Shown here: in pieces, positions 43,608-52,988 of the stretch
Numbering within the stretch: the first letter of the stretch is position 1
How the letters are laid out: each line of letters begins with the position of its first letter
NCBI RefSeq assembly: GCF_000317435.1
Contig: NC_019751.1
Span: forward strand, 3,038,001 to 3,102,000
Direction of reading: 5' to 3'
Length of the DNA stretch: 64,000 nt
From: Calothrix sp. PCC 6303
GTDB taxonomy: Bacteria > Cyanobacteriota > Cyanobacteriia > Cyanobacteriales > Nostocaceae
Program-made: the position numbers and the translations under genes
The notes under the pieces: model-generated
What the model saw: only the letters and a program-made list of their open reading frames with translations
Databases searched by the model: none
What the model was told of the DNA's origin: nothing

Positions 43608-46600
43608 AAACCATTGAAGAGTTTCTATCTTACCTGTGCAGTTTAGATGTTAAGCTGTGGCTTGAAGAGGATCGCTTACGCTGTAGCGCTCCTCAAAATG
43701 TACTCACACCAATTATCAAAGAGCAACTAAGTGAACGTAAAGCAGAAATCCTGGTTTTTTTACGTAATCACAGTGCAGATATAATTGGGAAGCAACAGAC
43801 TATCGAGCCAGTAAAACGGCAGGAAAATCTAGATTTATCCTTTGCACAGCAGCGGCTATGGTTTTTGGCTCAATTAGAACCAGGTAGCGCATTTTACAAC
43901 GCGCCTGCTGCTGTCCGCTTGGAGGGACAGTTAAATGTAGAAGCACTCCAACAAAGCTTTAATGAAATTATCAGTCGTCATGAAATTCTGCGGACTAATT
44001 TTCCGACAAGGGAAGGGCAACCAGTAGCCGTTATTTTAGAAGAACAGCCTGTAAATTTATCATTACCAATATTAGATATTAGTCACTTAGGGGAAAATCA
44101 ACAGCAAGCCGAAATTAAACAACAATTAGCACAAGCAGCAGAACAACCCTTTGACATTAGTAGCGATCGCTTACTCAGAATAAAGCTATTACGTCTGAGT
44201 CAGCAAGAGCATATTGTACTGCTGACAATGCATCACATTATCTCTGATGGCTGGTCAATTGGCGTATTTGTGGAAGAATTAGCAAAATTATATCAAGCTT
44301 TCAGTAATGGAAAGCCATCCCCATTATTACCCCTGCCAATACAGTATGTAGACTTTGCAGCTTGGCAAAGACAATGGTTACAGGGGGAAATACTGGAAAC
44401 TCAGATATCTTATTGGCTCAAGCAGCTAGAAAACACACCAAAATTATTAGAATTACCTACAGATTATCCCAGACCAGCAATTCAGAGATTTCAGGGTGCA
44501 ACTTATTCATTTGACATATCTAAAGAGTTATCTACAGCCTTAAATAAATTCAGTCAACAACAGGGAAGTACTTTATTTATGACCCTGTTGGCAGCTTTCC
44601 AAACACTATTATGGCGTTATACAGGTAGTGAGGATATCGTAGTTGGTTCCCCAATTGCTAACCGCAATCGCGCAGAAATAGAAGGGTTAATTGGTTTTTT
44701 TGTCAACACTTTAGTATTGCGAAGTAATTTCACTGGAAACCCCAGCTTTGAAGAACTTTTAAAGCGAGTACGAGAAGTAGCCCTAGAAGCCTTTGCACAC
44801 CAGGATTTACCTTTTGAGCTATTAGTGGAAAAACTCCAGCCACAACGGGATTTGAGCCATACACCACTATTTCAAGTGATGTTTATCCTCCAAAATGCAT
44901 TCATGTCTACTTTAGAATTACCTGGTTTGACTTTAACTCCACTAAAAACAGATACAGGTAATGCTCAGTTTGATTTAACCCTATCGATTGCCGAAACAGA
45001 ATCAGGACTAACTGCTAATTTTGAATACAATACTGATTTGTTTGCAGAAAGTTCGATCCAAAGAATGGCTAATCATTTACAAACTTTGCTCGAAGCAATT
45101 GTGACGAATCCACAGCATTGTTTGTCAGATTTAGCAATTTTGTCTAAATTTGAGCAGCATCAATTACTACGTGAATGGAATGATACCAAGGTTGATTATC
45201 CCCTCGAAAAATGCATTCATCAGTTATTTGAAGAGCAAGTACAACGGATTCCAGATACAGTAGCAGTAGAGTTTACAAATCAACAACTAACATATAATCA
45301 ACTCAACCAAAAAGCTAATCAACTAGCCCATCACCTGCAAAAATTGGGAGTAAAAGCAGATACTTTAGTGGGAATTTGTGTAGAGCGATCGCTAGAGATG
45401 ATAATTGGACTATTGGCAATTCTCAAAGCTGGTGGTGCATACATTCCCCTCGATCCCAGCTATCCTGGGGAACGCTTGACTTATATGTTAGAGGATTCAC
45501 AAACGTCAATCCTATTATCTCAACAGCACTTGGTGGAAAAACTTGCAAATGATGCAGTTCAAGTCATCTGTTTAGATAGTGATTGGCAAACAATAGCCAC
45601 ACAAAGTACCGAAAATCTCAACTATCATCTACATCCCCATCACCTTGCCTATGTGATTTATACTTCTGGTTCCACAGGTAAACCCAAAGGAGCCATGAAC
45701 ACCCATCAAGGTATTACTAATCGCTTACTGTGGATGCAGGACACCTATAAGTTAACTGCGACTGATAAAGTATTACAAAAAACACCCTTTGGTTTTGATG
45801 TTTCTGTTTGGGAATTTTTCTGGACACTAATTTCAGGAGCTTGTTTAGTCATTGCTGAACCAGGGGGACATCAGGATAGTGCTTATTTAGTCCAACTTAT
45901 TCAACAGCAGCAAATCACAACAGTACATTTTGTCCCCTCAATGCTGCAAGTATTTCTAGATGAGGTGGCATTAGAAAATTGTCAACACCTCAAGCGGGTA
46001 ATTTGTAGTGGGGAAGCTTTACCCTGGGAGTTGCAAGAAAAATTCTTTGGGCGCTTCCTTGACGTAGAATTGCATAATCTTTATGGTCCCACCGAAGCCG
46101 CAATTGATGTAACTTATTGGCAGTGTCAACGGCATAATCAAGAAAAAGTTGTTCCTATTGGACGTGCGATCGCTAATACAGAAATTTATATTTTAGATCC
46201 ACATTTACAGCCTGTACCTATTGGTGTACCTGGTGAATTACATATTGCTGGTGTCGGTTTAGCGTGTGGTTATCTCCATCGTCCTCAACTTACTAACGAG
46301 AAGTTTATTCCCAATCCTTTTGATTTAACATCTGATGGACGGCTTTACAAAACAGGTGATTTAGCTCGTTACCGCGAAGACGGTAATATTGAATACCTCG
46401 GACGCATAGACGATCAAGTCAAGCTTCGGGGTCTACGGATTGAGTTAGGAGAAATTGCGGCTATTCTTCAACAGTTTCCCAAGATACAACAAGCTGTGGT
46501 CGTAGTTCGAGAAGACACACCAGGTAATCAACGGCTGGTAGCTTATATTGTTCCCCGTTCTGATTCTGCACATCCCCAAACCCAAGAACTACGAGATTTC

Positions 46601-47095
46601 CTACTACAGAAGTTACCGCAGTACATGATTCCTTACGACTATGTATTGCTAGATACACTCCCCCTCACTCCTAACGGAAAGTTGGATCGCCGTGCTTTAC
46701 CTATGCCAGAAATTACTTTAGAGGCAGAGAAGCAAGACGTATTACCACGTACCCCAGTTGAAGAGAAATTAGTCAAAATTTGGATGCAAGTCCTTGATTT
46801 GCCAAAAATTATTGGCATTTACGACAACTTTTTTGAGTTGGGTGGTCACTCACTGCTAGCTACACAAGTAATCTCTCAAACTCGTCAAGCTTTTCAAGTG
46901 GAATTATCCATCCATCGTTTATTTGAGATGCCGACTATTGCTGAATTTGCTCAAGAAATTACTAGAATCTTGGAGCAAAAAGTTGAACAGTCTTTGATTA
47001 CTCCTCAGCGTTTAGACCGACAGACGCGTCGAGTTAAACTTTCCTCCCTTCAGCAAGTGTCAAGAAATTTGCAATCTGAATCAAAGGATGCCTGA
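43604..47095 (+). CDS. NRPS module with TubC-type docking domain: C-A(Ser)-PCP
   Basis: A 1163-residue single module. Residues 1-50 (EEFLSYLCSLDVKLWLEEDR, then SERKAEILVFLR) match the TubC N-terminal docking domain, which receives the upstream protein's C-terminus. The C domain (about 75-500) has HHIISDGWS near 210. The A domain (about 537-1040) has YTSGSTGKPKG near 685 and pocket residues D-V-W-H-I-S-L-I-D, the same serine code as the first module. Its surrounding sequence is also nearly the same (NRLLWMQDTYKL, FVPSMLQVFLDE). A PCP follows (LGGHSLLATQ near 1079). Its start overlaps the previous stop by ATGA, so the two are translationally coupled. Confidence 0.9.
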   Translation: MKTIEEFLSYLCSLDVKLWLEEDRLRCSAPQNVLTPIIKEQLSERKAEILVFLRNHSADIIGKQQTIEPVKRQENLDLSFAQQRLWFLAQLEPGSAFYNAPAAVRLEGQLNVEALQQSFNEIISRHEILRTNFPTREGQPVAVILEEQPVNLSLPILDISHLGENQQQAEIKQQLAQAAEQPFDISSDRLLRIKLLRLSQQEHIVLLTMHHIISDGWSIGVFVEELAKLYQAFSNGKPSPLLPLPIQYVDFAAWQRQWLQGEILETQISYWLKQLENTPKLLELPTDYPRPAIQRFQGATYSFDISKELSTALNKFSQQQGSTLFMTLLAAFQTLLWRYTGSEDIVVGSPIANRNRAEIEGLIGFFVNTLVLRSNFTGNPSFEELLKRVREVALEAFAHQDLPFELLVEKLQPQRDLSHTPLFQVMFILQNAFMSTLELPGLTLTPLKTDTGNAQFDLTLSIAETESGLTANFEYNTDLFAESSIQRMANHLQTLLEAIVTNPQHCLSDLAILSKFEQHQLLREWNDTKVDYPLEKCIHQLFEEQVQRIPDTVAVEFTNQQLTYNQLNQKANQLAHHLQKLGVKADTLVGICVERSLEMIIGLLAILKAGGAYIPLDPSYPGERLTYMLEDSQTSILLSQQHLVEKLANDAVQVICLDSDWQTIATQSTENLNYHLHPHHLAYVIYTSGSTGKPKGAMNTHQGITNRLLWMQDTYKLTATDKVLQKTPFGFDVSVWEFFWTLISGACLVIAEPGGHQDSAYLVQLIQQQQITTVHFVPSMLQVFLDEVALENCQHLKRVICSGEALPWELQEKFFGRFLDVELHNLYGPTEAAIDVTYWQCQRHNQEKVVPIGRAIANTEIYILDPHLQPVPIGVPGELHIAGVGLACGYLHRPQLTNEKFIPNPFDLTSDGRLYKTGDLARYREDGNIEYLGRIDDQVKLRGLRIELGEIAAILQQFPKIQQAVVVVREDTPGNQRLVAYIVPRSDSAHPQTQELRDFLLQKLPQYMIPYDYVLLDTLPLTPNGKLDRRALPMPEITLEAEKQDVLPRTPVEEKLVKIWMQVLDLPKIIGIYDNFFELGGHSLLATQVISQTRQAFQVELSIHRLFEMPTIAEFAQEITRILEQKVEQSLITPQRLDRQTRRVKLSSLQQVSRNLQSESKDA

Positions 47096-47100
47096 CAATT

Positions 47101-50100
47101 ATGACATTAGAAGTTTTTCAAGAACCAGATTTTCTCAACAGCACGGAAACAGAAGTTTATATTTTTCCGGCATCTTTTGGACAAAAGCGGTTGTGGTTTT
47201 TAGACCAACTCGAACCTGGTAGCCCCTTTTATAATTTACCCTTTGCGATCCGTTTGAGTGGTGACTTAAACCTGGCTGTTTTGGAGCAAAGTTTTCAAAT
47301 CATTATCGAACGGCACGAAGCATTAAGAAGCATATTGACCACAGTAGAGGGAGAACCTGTACAAGCGATCGCGCCGCATCTCAAATTAACTATATCAGTG
47401 GTCAATTTGCAAAATCTACCAGAGGATAAAAGGGAAATTCAGGCGCAAAAATTAGCCACAGAGGAAGCTAGATGTCCTTTTGTCTTGTCGGAGTTCCCTT
47501 TATTGCGACTCAAGCTAATTCGTCTGGGGGAACAAGAACATATATTATTACTGACTATCCATCACGCGATTTTTGATGGTTGGTCAATTGGGATATTACT
47601 GAAAGAATTAGCAGCAATCTATACCAATCTTTGTGATGGTCAACCTGCTTCGTTACCAGATTTACCGCTGCAATATGCCGACTATAGCGTATGGCAACAA
47701 GAGTGGTTGCACAAAGAAGTCTTGAAAAAGCAGTTAGCTTACTGGAAACAACAACTTAACGGCATCTCTACTTTACAGTTACCCACCGACAGACCCCGTT
47801 CAGCACTACAAACATTTGAGGGTAAAACCTATACCTGGCAAATTTCTCCAGATTTAACCACAGCATTAGAAAGATTCAGCCAAAAATCAGGCGTAACTTT
47901 GTTTATGACCTTGCTGACAGCCTTTAACACCTTACTGTACCGCTATACAGGTCAGGATGATATCGTAGTTGGTTCTGCGATCGCTAATCGAAATTGGGCT
48001 GAAAGCGAGGGCATTATTGGGTTATTTGTCAATACTTTGGCGCTACGTACCCAAATCGATGACAATCCCAGTTTTAGTGAATTGCTAACCCAAGTCCGTG
48101 ACATGACTTTAGCAGCTTATGCCCATCAAGATTTACCTTTTGAAAAATTAGTCGAAGAACTGCAACCAGAACGGGATTTAAGCCGCAATCCATTATTTCA
48201 AGTTTGGTTTGCTCTCCACAATCTCCCCATACCAACCTTACAGCTAGGAGATTTAACTTTAACACCAATAGAAGTGGAAACTGGTACAGCCCAGTTTGAT
48301 TTAAGCTTAGATATATATATTGGTGAACAAGGACTAACGGGAGCCATCGAATATAGTAGTGAGTTGTTTGAAGCAGCTACCATTGCGCGAATGGTGGAAC
48401 ATTTTCAGACTTTGCTGAATGGTATTGTCGTCAATTCCCAAACCAAGCTATCTGAAGTTCCGTTATTAACTGCTACGGAAAAACAGCAATTATTAATTGA
48501 ATGGAATCAGACTCAAACAGCAATAGTTGAATCCCAAAGCTTGCATGAAGTATTTACGCAACAGGTAGAAAAAACACCCGATGCGATCGCTATTATTGTT
48601 GGAGGTGAGTCATTAACTTATCAACAACTCAACCACAAAGCTAACCAACTCGCCAACTATCTGCAAAAATTGGGAGTCAGTTCCGGTACGTTAGTCGGAA
48701 TTTCCCTAGAAAAATCCCTAGAAATGATTATAGGTATTTTCGGGATTCTCAAAGCTGGGGGGGCTTATATCCCCATCGATCCCACCTATCCGGTGGAGCG
48801 TGTAGCTTTGATCCTCAAGGATGCACAACTACCTATTTTATTAACTCAACAGTCCTTAGTTGATCAATTGCCAGCACATGATGCTGAAGTTATTTGCTTA
48901 GATACAAACTGGGAAGCGATCGCATCTGGCAGTAGCGACTATATTCATTATTCTTCATCCTTAGCTTACATAATTTATACCTCTGGTTCTACGGGGGAAC
49001 CCAAAGGAGTTTGTTGTCAGCATTTGGGAGTTCTCAACCTGCTTGCAGATATTGACCGTAGACAACCCCTGAAGGCAGGGGATCTGTGTAGTTTGTGGAC
49101 AAGCTTCAGTTTTGACGTTTCCGTCTATGAAATCTTCTCAGCCTTATTATTTGGCGCAACACTGTATATAGTACCGGAGGAAATTCGGTCTGATAGTCAA
49201 GGGTTTTTTCTGTGGTTACGTACTCATCAAATTACCAGTGCTTATATTCCACCCTTTATGCTGCCTGTTTTGGCTAATTACTTAGAACAATCAGCAACAA
49301 ATTTACCACTAAGAAGATTACTTGTGGGTGTGGAACCGATTCTGGAACAGACCTTAACAGCAATAAGCGATCGCATTCCTGATTTACACATTATTAACGG
49401 TTATGGTCCAACAGAAGCAACTATTTGTACAACGCTATATTCTTTACCATCCCAGCAAAAACAGCAACGTTATACACCGATTGGTAAACCTATAAATAAC
49501 AGCCAAATCTATCTTTTAGATTCTCATCTCCAACCTGTACCAATTGGTATTCCTGGTGAAATTTATATTGGTGGAATTAATTTAGCCCAAGGCTATTTAA
49601 ACCGTCCAGAATTGACTAATGAAAAATTTATTCTTAACCCTTTTGAAACATTAAAATCAACTTGCTTATATAAAACCGGAGATATTGCTAGGTATTTAGC
49701 AGATGGAAATCTGGAATTTATTGGACGCAGTGATTATCAAGTCAAGATTCGCGGCTTTCGCATTGAATTAGGCGAAATCGAGTCGGTACTACAGCAACAT
49801 CCATCAGTACAAGATACGGTTGTGATCACACGAGAGGATCTAACTAATGACAAAAAAATAGTTGCTTACGTCGTGCCAAAATCGCCAAATAATCATCATT
49901 TTGAAACTGAGTACATCTCCGATTTAGAAATACTTTATGATCAATTTTACAGTTGGCAATTTTCGGAACAAGACCCTTCAATTAACTTAAGAGTTTGGAC
50001 AAGTCGCTATACAAATCAACCTTTACCAGCAGCAGAAATTATTGAATGTGTAGAAAATACAGTTGAACGTATTCTTGCACTGCAACCACAGCATGTTTTA

Positions 50101-52983
50101 GAAATTGGTTGTGGTACAGGTTTAATTTTGTCTAGGGTTGCCCCTCACTGTCAACATTACTGTGGTGTAGATATTTCTGCAACTGCTTTAGAGTATTTAC
50201 AACAATTATTGAGCCAACGTCAACCAGAATTATTATCAAAAGTCTCTTTAATTCAAGGGATAGCTCATAACTTAACAGAGATACAACAAAAAGACTTTGA
50301 TGTTATTATCCTGAATGAAATTATTCAGAATTTCCCCAGTATCGATTATTTAGTCACTGTCCTAGAACATGCAGTTAGTATCTTAAAACCAGGGGGTCGT
50401 ATTTTTCTGGGTGGTGTACGTAGCTTGCAACTTTTAGAAGCTTTTCACGCGGGAGTGCAGCTATATCAAGCTCCATCTGATTTGAATTTAATTGATTTTA
50501 AAAAACGAATTCAAGAGTCCTTACAAGCAGAGAATGAGTTGGTAATTTCGCCAAAATTTTTCTCGAATTTGCAGCAGGATCTTCCTCAAATTAGTGATGT
50601 TCAAATACAATTAAAAGGAGGTTGTCATCATAACGAACTCACACAATTTAAGTACGATGTCATTCTCAATTTAGGACAGCGAAATTATCAACCAGAATCG
50701 CAAATTTACTTAGATTGGCAGCAAGAAAAATTTTTGGTTGCAGATATCCAAAATTTACTGCAAAATCAACCCCAGACGCTGAAAATTAGCAACATTTCTA
50801 ATGCTCGTATATCGAAAGAACTCAAAACTTTAGATTTACTGAAGACAGCAGATGAATCCACAACTATTGAGCAGTTAAAAGCAACATTAGCAAATATCTC
50901 AACCACTGGAATTGACCCCCATGAATTTTGGCAAATCGCCGATTTATTTGGATATACAGCCAAAATTAGTTGGTCAGAAAATAGTCAAGAGGGTAACTAT
51001 GATGTTGTTTTTGAAAAGAATATTTCCACAAATCATCAAGAAGAAAAACATCAGCAAATAGCCTCAGATACTTCCCTTTCCCCTGAATCTTGGAGCATTT
51101 TTGCAAATCAACCATTGCAGCAAAAACAAGAATTACAATTGATTTCCCAACTACGGAATTTTGCTCAAACTAAATTTCCTGAGTATATGCTTCCACAATT
51201 CTTTGTCATCTTGCCATCTTTACCATTAACTGTAAATGGTAAAATAGATCGTAAAGCACTCCCAAAACCAGAGCGCACAGCTATCAAAGGGGAAAATAAG
51301 TTTACCTCTCCCCGTAGTTCTAACGAAGAAATATTAGCGCAAATTTGGACTCAAGTTTTAGGTTTAGAAGCAGTTGGTATTTATGACAATTTTTTTGAAT
51401 TAGGTGGTGATTCCATTCTGAGTATTCAAGTTGTAGCTCAAGCTAATCAGCAAGGTTTACAACTCACACCTAAACAGATATTTCAGCATCAAACTATTGC
51501 CGAATTAGCAACAGTTGTTGGTAGTAATGAAGCTATAGAAGCAGAACAAGGTTTAGTCACAGGTAATGTACCGTTGACACCAATTCAACATTGGTTTTTT
51601 GCACAAAACTTTTCTCAACCAGAACACTATAACCAACCAAATTTATTAATAGTTCCAGCAAATATTAATTCTGAATTATTACCACAAGTTATCCACGAGT
51701 TACTTATACACCACGATGTTTTGCGATCGCAGTTTACAAATACAGATTCTGGCTGGCAACAGGTAAACACCCAACCTAATACCGAAATTCCGTTCATCCA
51801 AATCGATTTATCCACATTCTCAACGAAAGAGCAACAATCAGAAATTACATTAATTGCAGAAAAATTACAATCAAGCCTTAATCTTACTACAGGTTCATTG
51901 GTCAAAGTTGCCTTGTTTAATTTAGGCAAAAATCAGTCCAGTCGTCTACTATTTGTGATTCATCATCTATTAGTAGATGGTGTTTCTTGGCGTATTTTAT
52001 TAGAAGATTTTCAAACAGCTTACAATCAGCTTAGTCACAAACTAACAATTCAATTACCTGCCAAAACTACTTCTTATCAACATTGGGCAAAATCCTTATT
52101 AACTTATGCTCAATCATCACAACTTGAGTCAGAATTAGACTATTGGTTAAGACAGTTTCCTGAAAAAAATACTTGTTTACCAGTAGATTTTCCCCAGGGA
52201 ATTAATAGTGTCAAATCATCTGCTCAAATATGTAATAGTTTAGATGAAGCTGAAACCCAAAATTTACTACATGATCTGCCTTCAGCTTATCGTACTCAGA
52301 TTAATGAAATATTGCTAACTGCTTTAGCCCAAACATTTACTAACTGGACAGGAAATAATACACTATTAATCGATTTAGAAGGTCACGGACGGGAGCCGAT
52401 CTTTGCAGATATTGATTTATCTCGTACTGTGGGCTGGTTTACTTCTATCTTTCCCGTATGTCTAAATTTTGGTGAAACTAATGACATTATTCAGGAACTT
52501 AAAGTAGTTAAAGAACAATTGCGTCAGATTCCCAACCAAGGAATAGGATATGGGTTACTACGTTATCTGGGACGAGAAGAAATTGCCCAAAAATTGGCGA
52601 AATTACCACGACCACAAGTTATTTTTAACTACTTAGGTCAATTTAACCAAATTTCTCAGCAACCAGAATTTTTAACACTAGCACCTGAGTCTATTGGTTC
52701 TGAGCAAAGTTCCCAAGCAACTCGTTCTCACCTGTTAGAAATCAATTGTTTTGTGGTGAATAATAAACTACAAATTGAGTGGAATTACAGCCAAGAACTA
52801 TATCATTCAAATACGATTCAAAATCTGGCTCAAGGATTTGTAGAAGCACTGCGATCGCTGATTAATCACCGTCAATCTGCCGATGTCGGTAGCTATATCC
52901 CTTCAGATTTTTCATCTGCAAAAATCGGTCAAAAAGATTTCAATAAATTACTCGCAAAACTTAAGCCTAATAGTGGGAACTAA
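47101..52983 (+). CDS. NRPS module: C-A(unassigned)-MT-PCP-E
   Basis: A 1960-residue module. The C domain (about 20-450) has HHAIFDGWS near 154. The A domain begins near 480 (YTSGSTGEPKG near 626), with pocket residues D-V-Y-Y-L-G-G-I-C, which I cannot assign with confidence. A methyltransferase is inserted between A8 and A10 (VLEIGCGTGLIL near 1000). It carries NEIIQNFPSIDYL and LGGVRSL where the sister module has NSVIQYFPSIDYL and IGDVRSL, so its activity is doubtful. A10 (NGKIDRKALPKPE) is near 1379. The PCP is LGGDSILSIQV near 1434, the GGDS form that precedes epimerases. The E domain (about 1490-1930, HHLLVDGVSWR near 1621) should give a D-residue. It begins 5 bases after the previous stop. 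Confidence 0.88.
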   Translation: MTLEVFQEPDFLNSTETEVYIFPASFGQKRLWFLDQLEPGSPFYNLPFAIRLSGDLNLAVLEQSFQIIIERHEALRSILTTVEGEPVQAIAPHLKLTISVVNLQNLPEDKREIQAQKLATEEARCPFVLSEFPLLRLKLIRLGEQEHILLLTIHHAIFDGWSIGILLKELAAIYTNLCDGQPASLPDLPLQYADYSVWQQEWLHKEVLKKQLAYWKQQLNGISTLQLPTDRPRSALQTFEGKTYTWQISPDLTTALERFSQKSGVTLFMTLLTAFNTLLYRYTGQDDIVVGSAIANRNWAESEGIIGLFVNTLALRTQIDDNPSFSELLTQVRDMTLAAYAHQDLPFEKLVEELQPERDLSRNPLFQVWFALHNLPIPTLQLGDLTLTPIEVETGTAQFDLSLDIYIGEQGLTGAIEYSSELFEAATIARMVEHFQTLLNGIVVNSQTKLSEVPLLTATEKQQLLIEWNQTQTAIVESQSLHEVFTQQVEKTPDAIAIIVGGESLTYQQLNHKANQLANYLQKLGVSSGTLVGISLEKSLEMIIGIFGILKAGGAYIPIDPTYPVERVALILKDAQLPILLTQQSLVDQLPAHDAEVICLDTNWEAIASGSSDYIHYSSSLAYIIYTSGSTGEPKGVCCQHLGVLNLLADIDRRQPLKAGDLCSLWTSFSFDVSVYEIFSALLFGATLYIVPEEIRSDSQGFFLWLRTHQITSAYIPPFMLPVLANYLEQSATNLPLRRLLVGVEPILEQTLTAISDRIPDLHIINGYGPTEATICTTLYSLPSQQKQQRYTPIGKPINNSQIYLLDSHLQPVPIGIPGEIYIGGINLAQGYLNRPELTNEKFILNPFETLKSTCLYKTGDIARYLADGNLEFIGRSDYQVKIRGFRIELGEIESVLQQHPSVQDTVVITREDLTNDKKIVAYVVPKSPNNHHFETEYISDLEILYDQFYSWQFSEQDPSINLRVWTSRYTNQPLPAAEIIECVENTVERILALQPQHVLEIGCGTGLILSRVAPHCQHYCGVDISATALEYLQQLLSQRQPELLSKVSLIQGIAHNLTEIQQKDFDVIILNEIIQNFPSIDYLVTVLEHAVSILKPGGRIFLGGVRSLQLLEAFHAGVQLYQAPSDLNLIDFKKRIQESLQAENELVISPKFFSNLQQDLPQISDVQIQLKGGCHHNELTQFKYDVILNLGQRNYQPESQIYLDWQQEKFLVADIQNLLQNQPQTLKISNISNARISKELKTLDLLKTADESTTIEQLKATLANISTTGIDPHEFWQIADLFGYTAKISWSENSQEGNYDVVFEKNISTNHQEEKHQQIASDTSLSPESWSIFANQPLQQKQELQLISQLRNFAQTKFPEYMLPQFFVILPSLPLTVNGKIDRKALPKPERTAIKGENKFTSPRSSNEEILAQIWTQVLGLEAVGIYDNFFELGGDSILSIQVVAQANQQGLQLTPKQIFQHQTIAELATVVGSNEAIEAEQGLVTGNVPLTPIQHWFFAQNFSQPEHYNQPNLLIVPANINSELLPQVIHELLIHHDVLRSQFTNTDSGWQQVNTQPNTEIPFIQIDLSTFSTKEQQSEITLIAEKLQSSLNLTTGSLVKVALFNLGKNQSSRLLFVIHHLLVDGVSWRILLEDFQTAYNQLSHKLTIQLPAKTTSYQHWAKSLLTYAQSSQLESELDYWLRQFPEKNTCLPVDFPQGINSVKSSAQICNSLDEAETQNLLHDLPSAYRTQINEILLTALAQTFTNWTGNNTLLIDLEGHGREPIFADIDLSRTVGWFTSIFPVCLNFGETNDIIQELKVVKEQLRQIPNQGIGYGLLRYLGREEIAQKLAKLPRPQVIFNYLGQFNQISQQPEFLTLAPESIGSEQSSQATRSHLLEINCFVVNNKLQIEWNYSQELYHSNTIQNLAQGFVEALRSLINHRQSADVGSYIPSDFSSAKIGQKDFNKLLAKLKPNSGN

Positions 52984-52988
52984 ACTTT

